DNA of 7,277 bases, taken from NCBI GenBank assembly GCA_938045215.1, contig CALINF010000211.1, forward strand, positions 1 to 7,277, written 5' to 3'. Position numbers and translations under genes: made by a program. The DNA is from an uncultured Halieaceae bacterium (lineage in GTDB: Bacteria; Pseudomonadota; Gammaproteobacteria; Pseudomonadales; Halieaceae). The notes beneath the pieces were generated by a model. It made no database searches. It was given only the letters and a program-made list of their open reading frames with translations, and had not been told where the DNA came from. Below are positions 1 through 6,005 of this stretch, piece by piece (position 1 is the stretch's first letter; each line of letters opens with the position of its first letter).

Positions 1-788
1 GGCTTGCCTGTAGCACAGGCCTCGGACAACATCGCAATACTGTCGCCTGTCACTATCAGACGATCTGCCCAGGCCAGCATGCCCACATAGGGGTTGTCGG
101 CAGCACCCGGGCCCCAGCGGAAAAAATAATTGGGAACATCAATGCCTGCGTTCAGAGCATCTGCTGCGCTGGCACTCGTACGCGCACTGGTGGTAACCAG
201 TAAAGCGCCTCCCTCTTGCCGGGCAATCAACGAAGCTTGTGCTGCCAATCGAGTCGCCGCCTTGGGGCCAAAGGTAAAGGGACCGCTGTCACCACCCGCG
301 ATGACGGCAATAAGCGGCCGGGGCAAATCGGCAAATGCACCTGCCCACTCCTCACGCGCCCGCGCCAGAAGCTCGGGAGACAGGCCGTGCAGGGTCAGCA
401 TGTTGCTAACAACATTGGGCTTGGCGGGTACCCGATACTGAGGCGTGGTGATCACTAGGTCAAAGGAGTCAAGGCGTGCCCAGGGGCGCCCGACGTGCAC
501 ATAGCGGGTATGTCCACCAGACTGTTCACGTATCCATCGACAGACAGGTTCGTTGCGCACGCCGCAGGAGACCACGAGATCAGGCCAGGGCGGGCGCAAT
601 TTCTGCGCCGAATCGGCAGTAACTCCGCGCAGCGTTGTTTGACCCAATACGTGGGGCAACGTAACGAAGGTACGGTAGTTCAGGGTTTTGACTTCACAGG
701 GCCAGCCGAGTGCATCGACAAGCGAACGCACCTGGCCGCGCTCGCCAGAGCGGTAGGCGTCGATCAGCCAAACCACTGGCATTCGCAT
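1..788 (-). CDS. ELM1-family (DUF1022) protein, C-terminus cut by window edge
   Basis: About 262 codons are visible from an ATG at 788; the 3' end runs off the left edge. ELM1/DUF1022 proteins are named after a plant mitochondrial fission factor, but bacterial members have no settled function and the fold looks GT-B glycosyltransferase-like (family knowledge). Visible signatures: N-terminal VVWLIDAYRSGERGQ (residues 5-19), HVGRPW (98-103), a glycine-rich IAGGDSGPFTFG (163-174), FRWGPGAADNPY (223-234), then LIVTGDSIAMLSEACATGKP (244-263), the hallmark block of the family. An in-frame ATG at 782 is an alternative start and sits 8 bases after a GGAG, better spacing than the ATG at 788. The gene is divergent from the ACP/Spt unit. 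Family assignment is confident. A role as a sugar transferase acting on sphingolipids is inference only. Confidence 0.9.
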   Translation of the reverse strand, partial: MRMPVVWLIDAYRSGERGQVRSLVDALGWPCEVKTLNYRTFVTLPHVLGQTTLRGVTADSAQKLRPPWPDLVVSCGVRNEPVCRWIREQSGGHTRYVHVGRPWARLDSFDLVITTPQYRVPAKPNVVSNMLTLHGLSPELLARAREEWAGAFADLPRPLIAVIAGGDSGPFTFGPKAATRLAAQASLIARQEGGALLVTTSARTSASAADALNAGIDVPNYFFRWGPGAADNPYVGMLAWADRLIVTGDSIAMLSEACATGK

Positions 789-856
789 TGCTCCATGGGT
801 ATAGTCCCTGCTTTTAAAATCGGCGTCTTACGTAGAGGCGCAAGGGTAACAATGGA
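789..856. promoter_or_regulatory. Divergent intergenic between the ELM1-family and ACP genes
   Basis: These 68 bases separate two divergent start codons, so promoters for both directions should lie here or inside the adjoining 5' ends. The only AT-rich core is the palindrome TTTTAAAA at 812-819, followed by a TACGTA palindrome at 829-834. No pair of good -35 and -10 hexamers with 16-18 base spacing could be fixed on either strand. A weak AGGG (843-846) lies 10 bases before the ACP start. The call as a shared promoter region rests on geometry, not on a recognised motif. Confidence 0.35.
791..794 (-). promoter_or_regulatory. Shine-Dalgarno-like GGAG for the ELM1-family gene
   Basis: On the minus strand GGAG lies 2 bases before the ATG at 788 and 8 bases before the in-frame ATG at 782. 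The second spacing is close to ideal, so translation may really begin at 782, giving a protein two residues shorter (starting MPVVWLID). Confidence 0.4.
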
Positions 857-1099
857 ATGGTTGATTACCAAGAATACCTTGCCTTTATTTATTCAGCTTT
901 GGAATCGCTGAACAAAAAACAGGTAACGTTGTCTGAAGACACCGAGCTGGTTGGAGACATCGGGCTGAGCTCTCTGGAGGTCATGGAATTTATCGAAAAG
1001 ATTGAAGATCACTTCGACATTTCCATCCCACTGAATATCCTGCCTGATGTAAGCACCATTGGTGAGCTGGCGAAAAAAATCCATCAGCTGAATCTGTAA
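857..1099 (+). CDS. Acyl carrier protein, sphingolipid-associated
   Basis: An 80-residue acidic protein of normal ACP length. The carrier motif is GDIGLSSLEVMEFIEKIED (residues 33-51). Ser39, preceded by Ser and followed by Leu, aligns with the phosphopantetheine-bearing serine; the usual Asp of the DSL motif is Ser38 here. Helix III and IV follow (FDISIPLNILPDVSTIGEL). A dedicated ACP next to serine palmitoyltransferase and an acyl-ACP ligase matches the Caulobacter arrangement, in which acyl-ACP rather than acyl-CoA is thought to feed Spt. It begins 68 bases from the divergent ELM1-family gene and ends 41 bases before spt, suggesting one operon. The ATG at 857 is preferred because an ATG at 852 is in another frame and soon hits a stop. 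The ACP fold is confident; the sphingolipid role is inferred from neighbours. Confidence 0.92.
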   Translation: MVDYQEYLAFIYSALESLNKKQVTLSEDTELVGDIGLSSLEVMEFIEKIEDHFDISIPLNILPDVSTIGELAKKIHQLNL

Positions 1100-1140
1100 A
1101 ACACCACTCTATACACGCTACGGCGGGGACTCTCGACTCC

Positions 1141-2349
1141 ATGCTTTTTGACAAATTTCAGGCAATGGCAGACTTTCGCGCAGAGCTCGCTGAGCAAGGC
1201 GTAGCACCGTTCGGCGCTGTCACAGAAGAAATACTCTCTGCCACTGAAGGCATTGTGCAGGGGCGCAAAGTTATACTGGCCGGCACAAACAATTATCTCG
1301 GCCTGTCATACGATTCCCGCTGCATAGCCAAAGCACAGGAAGCCGCACAGCGCTGGGGCACTGGTACTACTGGCTCCAGAGTAGCCAATGGTTCGTTTGA
1401 GGGGCATCAGGCCCTGGAGGACGAAATCGCCGAATTCTATGGCGTCGACCATGCTATTGCGTTCTCAACTGGCTATGCCGCAACCATGGGCATGTGCGCC
1501 ACACTTGCGGGACCGGGCGATGTCATACTGTTGGACGCCGACAGCCATTCCAGCATCTATTCTGGAGTCAAGCTCAGCGGTGCTGACATTATCCGCTTCA
1601 AGCACAGCAACCCTGATGATCTGGCCAAACGTCTTCGCCGACTGGGTGATCGGGCAGGACAGGCACTCATCATAGCCGAAGGCATCTACTCCATGCTCGG
1701 TGACGTGGCGCCGTTGCAGGAAATCGCGGCTATCAAGCGCGAATATGGCAGCTATCTGCTGGTAGACGAAGCGCATTCCATGGGCGTTCTGGGCGAAAGT
1801 GGCCGAGGGGCGGCCCAGGCCGCGGGCGTAGAGAGCGATGTAGACTTCACCGCTGGCACCTTCAGCAAGAGCCTGGGTTCTGTCGGCGGATTCTGCGTCA
1901 GCCCACACGCCGAGCTGGAACACATCCGCTTCTGTATTAACGCCTACATTTTTACCGCGTCTTCATCGCCATCGGTTATCGCCTCTACGCGAGAAGCATT
2001 GCGTATCATCAGTAGCGAACCAGAGCGTCGAGAACAACTTTGGCGCAACTCGCATCAGCTCTATGATGGTCTGAAGTCTCTGGGCCTGAAGGTGGGTCCA
2101 AGTGCCAGCCCGGTGGTGGCGGTAGAGTTCGAAGATCATGCAAATACTATAGCCTGTTGGCAGGGACTCATGGACCAGGGTGTTTATGTCAATCTGGTTG
2201 TGCCTCCAGCGTCTCCTTCGACCAATTTCCTCCTGCGCAATAGCGTAAGCGCCGCTCACTCACCGCAACAAATCGATGAAATTATAGCGGCCTACGCCTC
2301 TCTCAAAGACCGTGGTTTGCTCACGTCGGCGGAACACGGCGAGGGCTGA
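1141..2349 (+). CDS. spt: Serine palmitoyltransferase (alpha-oxoamine synthase family)
   Basis: A PLP enzyme of 402 residues that condenses L-serine with a long acyl thioester, releasing CO2 to give 3-ketosphinganine, the committing step of sphingolipid synthesis. Seen in the sequence: NNYLGLSYD (50-58), GTGTTGSRVANG (73-84), FSTGYAA (108-114), LDADSHSSIY (131-140) with the cofactor-stacking His136, EGIYSMLGDVAPL (180-192), LVDEAHSMG (207-215) with Asp209 and His212, TFSKSLGSVGGF (240-251) with the PLP-binding Lys243, and a C-terminal NLVVPPASPS...FLLRNS in which Arg366 matches the substrate-carboxylate arginine of Sphingomonas Spt. This run of motifs, above all VDFTAGTFSKS and YVNLxxPPAxP, fits Spt better than BioF, Kbl or HemA. 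It has no membrane segment, as in bacterial soluble homodimers. It lies between ACP (41 bases) and the phosphoesterase (20 bases), apparently in one operon. No strong ribosome site is seen; GGGGA lies 11 bases upstream. Confidence 0.93.
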   Translation: MLFDKFQAMADFRAELAEQGVAPFGAVTEEILSATEGIVQGRKVILAGTNNYLGLSYDSRCIAKAQEAAQRWGTGTTGSRVANGSFEGHQALEDEIAEFYGVDHAIAFSTGYAATMGMCATLAGPGDVILLDADSHSSIYSGVKLSGADIIRFKHSNPDDLAKRLRRLGDRAGQALIIAEGIYSMLGDVAPLQEIAAIKREYGSYLLVDEAHSMGVLGESGRGAAQAAGVESDVDFTAGTFSKSLGSVGGFCVSPHAELEHIRFCINAYIFTASSSPSVIASTREALRIISSEPERREQLWRNSHQLYDGLKSLGLKVGPSASPVVAVEFEDHANTIACWQGLMDQGVYVNLVVPPASPSTNFLLRNSVSAAHSPQQIDEIIAAYASLKDRGLLTSAEHGEG

Positions 2350-2356
2350 GTGCCCT
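2342..2356 (+). other. Small hairpin over the spt stop codon
   Basis: AGGGC (2342-2346) pairs perfectly with GCCCT (2352-2356) around the loop TGAGT, which contains the spt stop TGA. There is no following T-run, so it is not an intrinsic terminator. It lies in the 20-base gap before the phosphoesterase start and might affect coupling or RNA stability, or be chance. Confidence 0.25.
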
Positions 2357-2369
2357 GCTGACAGCGCCA

Positions 2370-3293
2370 ATGCAGCGACAGTTTGCCCAGATTTCTGATC
2401 TCCATCTGAGCTCTCTTGTGGGAGTGGATTGGCGCGATTTTCTCAACAAACGCGCACTGGGCTATCTGTCCTGGAAACGAAAAAGGCAGTTTGAACACCA
2501 AACGCAGGTGCTGGATGCGCTGCGAGACGACCTGCAGGAGCGCCACCTGGATCAGCTACTGGTGTCTGGCGACCTGACCCACGTTGGCCTGCCGCACGAG
2601 TTCGAACAGGCACGGCAGTGGCTGGAACGACTGGGAAACCCAGAGAACATTGCATTGGTACCCGGCAATCACGATGCATACGTGCGCAGTGAATGGCAGC
2701 AAACCTTCGCATTGTGGCAGGCATACATGACCTCCGACAACGAAAAGCCCGGGGCAGTCGATTTTTCTGGGTTCCCGTCAGTGCGAGTGCGCAACGGCAT
2801 CGCTTTCATTGGCCTCTCAACCGCCTGTCCAAAGCCACCATTGATGGCCACAGGGACTGTGGGGCGAGCCCAGTTAGCAAAGCTGCCGGAACTACTCGCC
2901 AGAGCTGGGCGCGATGGCCTGTTCAGGGTGGTCTATCTGCACCATTCACCGGTGGTTGGCGAAGAGAAATGGCGCAAACGCCTCACCGATGCTGGTGAGG
3001 TGGCAGGCATTATTGCCCACCATGGCGCCGAGCTGATTCTGCATGGCCATGGACATCGGGCGCTCCACTCTCAACTGACTACAGAGCAGGGATCGATACC
3101 GGTCATTGCGGTGCCATCGGCGTCAGCTATGGGCCTGGGCCACGGTGATGTCGCCGCATACAACTGCTACCGCGTAGAGCCTTCGGAGGGGGAGTGGTTG
3201 CTTGAAATTGAAACCCGCCGCTTCCAGCAAGATGCTGGGCGTTTTGTGGCAAGTCCGCCCCAGCAGCTGGCGGTCAGGCGGTGGTCTAGCTAA
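2370..3293 (+). CDS. Calcineurin-like metallophosphoesterase
   Basis: A 307-residue protein with the full set of dimetal phosphoesterase motifs in order: DLH (Asp10, His12), GDLTH (67-71, Asp68), GNHD (99-102), LHHSP (190-194) and HGHGH (225-229). All metal ligands expected for the family are present, so it should be active on a phosphomonoester or phosphodiester. The substrate cannot be read from the sequence; the motif layout recalls the cyclic-nucleotide phosphodiesterase-like branch, but lipid and nucleotide-sugar pyrophosphatases share it. There is no signal peptide or membrane span, so it is probably cytoplasmic. It follows spt after 20 bases, probably in the same transcript, and its stop lies one base from the stop of the convergent nucleotidyltransferase gene. 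Context suggests hydrolysis of a phosphorylated sphingolipid or head-group precursor; this is inference. The start ATG lacks a clear ribosome site, hinting at coupling to spt. Confidence 0.88.
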   Translation: MQRQFAQISDLHLSSLVGVDWRDFLNKRALGYLSWKRKRQFEHQTQVLDALRDDLQERHLDQLLVSGDLTHVGLPHEFEQARQWLERLGNPENIALVPGNHDAYVRSEWQQTFALWQAYMTSDNEKPGAVDFSGFPSVRVRNGIAFIGLSTACPKPPLMATGTVGRAQLAKLPELLARAGRDGLFRVVYLHHSPVVGEEKWRKRLTDAGEVAGIIAHHGAELILHGHGHRALHSQLTTEQGSIPVIAVPSASAMGLGHGDVAAYNCYRVEPSEGEWLLEIETRRFQQDAGRFVASPPQQLAVRRWSS

Positions 3294-3294
3294 C

Positions 3295-4134
3295 TCAATT
3301 GCCTTCGATATCCTCGAGATCTTCAGCCGCCGCCTTCTCTACAGCGCCTCTAACCAGTACCAGGTCGGCAATCGAATCCACGTCGATAGCGGCGTTGGGG
3401 TAAGGCAGAATCACAGCGCGAATACGAAGGCCCAACCGCTTGCCGAGCTTGGCCAACGCCTCCTCCAGCGACAGAAGACCCAGCCGGTAGCGGATCACTG
3501 CCCACCAGCCCAGTAAACTGATCACGACAAGAGGCTTTTTGCGCTGTCGCTCGATTTTGCGCCAAAACCTGGCCGCACGCCGACCTTCTGGCGTAAGAAA
3601 CGCAAACAGGTTACAGCCGCAAAAGTCACCGTCGCTGAAGTGCAGGACTGTTTTTTTGATGCCCGGGTAGGCTTCTGTCACCAGCGCATGGGGTGCCAAC
3701 CCTACGGCTACATCGACATCATCAGCCAGACTCTGGCGACCAAATGCATCTACCATTTCCTGGGTTAACAACGGATGATCAGCAGTGGTAACGAGAATTG
3801 GTTCATCGGGAGGAATCGCCTGCATAACGCTAAAGGCGCTGGTTGAAGGGCTGGCAGATGGCTCCAGCCAACCCACTTCGCCAGAATCGATCCATTGCGT
3901 CAAGACCTCATCTTTAGCCGTTTCACTGGCTTCAGGGCCAGACAGGGTGATGCTGTTGACCAACTGCGCGGCGCGCAGAGCGTTCAGTACCCGCCGCACC
4001 ATTGGCAGGCCATCGATATCAATCATTGCTTTGCAGTCGCCGTCCGATGCCTCGATCAGGGCGTCGGCCTTGGTGCGATCGCCTGCGAGAACAATAACGC
4101 TCAACTTTTGCTGGATTTCCGTAATCAGTTGCAT
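3295..4134 (-). CDS. GT-A-fold nucleotidyltransferase (MobA-like NTP transferase)
   Basis: A 279-residue protein with GT-A nucleotidyltransferase signatures: VIVLAGDR (13-20) as the nucleotide loop, CKAMIDIDGLPMVRRVL (34-50) with Lys35, EPSASPSTSAFSV (91-103), the metal-binding TTADHPLLTQEMV (116-128) with Asp119, DFCGCNLFAF (170-179) and a late DVDSIADL (251-258). Members move an NMP onto a phosphorylated sugar, alcohol or cofactor. The first loop lacks the usual second glycine and the GxR spacing, so the acceptor is not a standard one and cannot be named. A basic hydrophobic stretch, KKPLVVISLLGWWAVIRYRL (199-218), could touch the membrane. It starts 20 bases after the ceramide synthase-like gene ends and is probably co-transcribed. 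No ribosome site precedes the ATG; a TTG at 4104 directly before the first beta strand is an alternative. I infer a head-group role for a sphingolipid. I recall nucleotidyltransferases in Caulobacter ceramide phosphoglycerate loci but cannot verify orthology here. Confidence 0.8.
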   Translation of the reverse strand: MQLITEIQQKLSVIVLAGDRTKADALIEASDGDCKAMIDIDGLPMVRRVLNALRAAQLVNSITLSGPEASETAKDEVLTQWIDSGEVGWLEPSASPSTSAFSVMQAIPPDEPILVTTADHPLLTQEMVDAFGRQSLADDVDVAVGLAPHALVTEAYPGIKKTVLHFSDGDFCGCNLFAFLTPEGRRAARFWRKIERQRKKPLVVISLLGWWAVIRYRLGLLSLEEALAKLGKRLGLRIRAVILPYPNAAIDVDSIADLVLVRGAVEKAAAEDLEDIEGN

Positions 4135-4154
4135 GATGAGTTTACAGTGGTTCC

Positions 4155-5297
4155 CTACAGTAATTTTTCATAGAGGCGATAGCGCTTGTAGGCCTTACCG
4201 CCGATTGTTTCAATGATATTGCGCATGCCGGCGTTGCTCTCGAGTATCCAGCCCATCTCGACATTCTCAACACCGCGTGCGTGCAGCGCTTTGCGCACTC
4301 CGTCAATCACCAGGAATGCCAGCGTGGGACCCAGGCGGGAGTGCTGATGCTCCTGACGTACTCCCATCAGGGGAATTCGTGCTGTTCGGGGATGCCGTAC
4401 TTTCAGCCGCCACAGTAGTTTCAACCAGCCAAAGGGTAACAGCTTTCCTTTCAGGTCGCGGGTCGCCTCGTTGATATTGGGCAGTGCCACAATAAACGCT
4501 ACCGGCTCTCCATCAAGTTCAGCGATCTGGATATACTCATCCGGCATCAGCTTGATCAATGTGTTGACGGTATCTTCCCACTCTGCTGCTGCCAGCGGCA
4601 CAAATCCCCAGTTGTTTTGCCAGGCATCGTTGAAGATATCGCGCATTATTTCGGCATCACGCAGCAGATCCTTGCGCGATGCACAGCGGACTACTACCCG
4701 CTCAGACACGCGTTGCGCGAGCTTGGTCATAACACGCGGCGCTTCGAAATCCGGGCGCACGTGATAGGCCAGCAAATCCTGTACGGGCTTATATCCCTGC
4801 GCCTCGACGGCGCTACCGTAGTAGGGGCGTGCATGGCCCATGAGAACAAATGGCGGTGTCGAAAACCCATCCACCAGCAGCCCTACCTCTTCATTAATAT
4901 GCAGGTTGAAGGGCCCTCTGATGCACTGCATCCCCTCGCTGCGCAACCAATCTTCCGCGGCGCCAAATAACGCTGAGAAAACGGCGGGATCGTCGTCTGC
5001 CTCCAGCATGCCGAAGTATCCGGCCCCATCGGCATGCTGTTGCAGATGCATTTCATCAATTTGAGCGGTGATTCGCCCTACCGGCCGGCCATCTTTGAAG
5101 GCGACCCAACCGCGCCACCTGGCATGCTGGAAGAAGTGATTATGCGGAGAGAAACGCTGGCGCTGCTCAAAATCCAACGGGGCAACCCAGGCTGGATCTG
5201 ATGAGTACAGGCGATGTGGCAGAGCCAGGAAGTCACGCAATTGCTTACGCTCTGATACCACCTCCAGGCGAATTGTAGACAACCTGCTATCGCTCAC
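4155..5297 (-). CDS. bcerS: GNAT-fold protein, probable bacterial ceramide synthase
   Basis: A 380-residue protein beginning with GTG. The length fits two GNAT-like halves rather than a single acetyltransferase of about 150 residues. The N-half has GWVAFKDGRPVGRITAQID (63-81), GYFGMLEADDD (93-103), WLRSEGMQCIRGPFNLHINE (117-136) and GLLVDGFSTPPF (139-150). The C-half has IAELDGEPVAFIVALPNINE (258-277), a basic linker LLPFGWLKLLWRLKVRHPRT, then the acyl-donor loop region RLGPTLAFLVIDGV (321-334) and MGWILESNAGMRNIIE (348-363). This architecture is that of the GNAT-superfamily N-acyltransferase shown in Caulobacter to acylate the sphingoid base (bCerS), often annotated only as N-acetyltransferase. 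The setting beside spt, ACP and an acyl ligase supports the same role. Upstream, the frame stays open to 5378 with no start codon, so GTG at 5297 is favoured; GGGGCGAG upstream is a weak ribosome site. It leads a two-gene minus-strand unit. Confidence 0.78.
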   Translation of the reverse strand: MSDSRLSTIRLEVVSERKQLRDFLALPHRLYSSDPAWVAPLDFEQRQRFSPHNHFFQHARWRGWVAFKDGRPVGRITAQIDEMHLQQHADGAGYFGMLEADDDPAVFSALFGAAEDWLRSEGMQCIRGPFNLHINEEVGLLVDGFSTPPFVLMGHARPYYGSAVEAQGYKPVQDLLAYHVRPDFEAPRVMTKLAQRVSERVVVRCASRKDLLRDAEIMRDIFNDAWQNNWGFVPLAAAEWEDTVNTLIKLMPDEYIQIAELDGEPVAFIVALPNINEATRDLKGKLLPFGWLKLLWRLKVRHPRTARIPLMGVRQEHQHSRLGPTLAFLVIDGVRKALHARGVENVEMGWILESNAGMRNIIETIGGKAYKRYRLYEKLL

Positions 5298-5322
5298 AAC
5301 AGACTCGCCCCATGATCGTCTC

Positions 5323-5338
5323 CGGTCCCTCGGTCCCT
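5323..5338. repeat. Perfect tandem octamer CGGTCCCT x2
   Basis: Two adjacent copies of CGGTCCCT (AGGGACCG on the minus strand) lie 26-41 bases upstream of the GTG start of the ceramide synthase-like gene, in its expected leader. They could be a small slippage duplication or part of a binding site; nothing further can be said. Confidence 0.45.
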
Positions 5339-5993
5339 GCCTGAGCCAGAGCTGTAACTTGGACTGAAACGCCCTCTATCTCCCCGATGAAGTTATTCAT
5401 AAGCAAACGCCGATTGGATTATGTGGCCTCAACCTGTGATCCCCTGCCGATATCCCCGTTGTCTGGGGCTAACACCGTGCTGGATCAGCAGCGAGCGTCT
5501 TTAACGGGCATGATTAGAATTTTGTTTGGCAAACGCCCTGCAACGCATCTGATCACAGATCCTGCAAGTCATCAAGGGAGCTGTCACAAACCGGCACAAC
5601 CGCCCTCCCAGTGTGGGAATCCAGCACTACGCTAGCGCGCCGACACTACCGCAGAACCAGATATAGGAAACCTGATTTTCTTTGTTCACTGCCATGCTGG
5701 TTGCGACCTGCGCGTGACGCACCGGGAGTCAAACCGGGGCTTTGAGGGCTCGCCAAAGTGGTATTTTTCCATATCAGTCGTCTGGCTCGAAATGTTAGTC
5801 TTCGCAAAGTGGAAATAAGTGCTGGGTCGCGTAAATTTGCGCACACTACACACCGCCACGTTGAACAAGAATACCCCTGCCAATCACTTAGAGATGAGGA
5901 CAGGGTTCTGACATCTATCGCCGTATCTTCGAGACGCTAGTTTACGTCGGAGATCTTTTTAGTCTGGTCCATAGCACCTGACCAGCAGAACTA

Positions 5994-5999
5994 GAGGGA
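5994..5999 (+). promoter_or_regulatory. Ribosome binding site deciding a TTG start
   Basis: GAGGGA ends 6 bases before the TTG at 6006, a good Shine-Dalgarno match at good spacing. The next in-frame candidate, GTG at 6021, has no purine-rich site before it, and an in-frame TGA at 5979-5981 closes the frame upstream. No ATG lies between. This fixes TTG as the most likely start of the acyl ligase. Confidence 0.7.
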
Positions 6000-6005
6000 C
6001 ACCCA

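Larger units (their letters stand above)
5298..6005. other. Gene-poor 708-base divergent intergenic
   Basis: No convincing gene lies here. It separates the divergent ceramide synthase-like and acyl ligase genes, so promoters for both must be inside, but no hexamer pair stands out. Small structures visible: the tandem octamer at 5323-5338; a triloop hairpin TCCCA-GTG-TGGGA at 5606-5618; the octamer CAAAGTGG directly repeated at 5754-5761 and 5805-5812; and an imperfect palindrome GCGTAAATTTGCGC at 5829-5842, about 165 bases before the ligase start. On the minus strand a frame from an ATG at 5846 to a TGA at 5553 is broken only by a TAG at 5648-5646; it could be a decayed gene or chance. Other short frames lack ribosome sites and family signatures. 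Confidence 0.5.

Noticed and set aside
495..911. Plus-strand frame of 138 codons
   Set aside because: It is antisense to the ELM1-family gene, whose family motifs are unmistakable, and overlaps the ACP start.
1465..1923. Minus-strand frame of 152 codons
   Set aside because: It is a shadow of spt, whose PLP-enzyme motifs fill the plus strand here.
3895..4173. Plus-strand frame of 92 codons over the nucleotidyltransferase 5' end
   Set aside because: Antisense to motif-bearing nucleotidyltransferase sequence, with no domain of its own.
5581..5600. Pho-box-like CTGTCACAAACCGGCACA
   Set aside because: The first half matches a PhoB repeat but the second (CGGCACA) is poor, and the site is about 280 bases from the nearest start codon.
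5606..5618. Triloop hairpin as a terminator
   Set aside because: Only five stem pairs and no following T-run on either strand, and no gene ends nearby.
5387..5635. Plus-strand frame of 82 codons
   Set aside because: No ribosome site and no recognisable domain; the composition looks like chance readthrough of non-coding DNA.
5715..5745. tRNA T-arm-like string GGTTTGACTCCCGG on the minus strand
   Set aside because: The would-be five-pair stem has a C-C mismatch, no matching acceptor stem is found about 60 bases upstream, and no anticodon arm or CCA end is visible.
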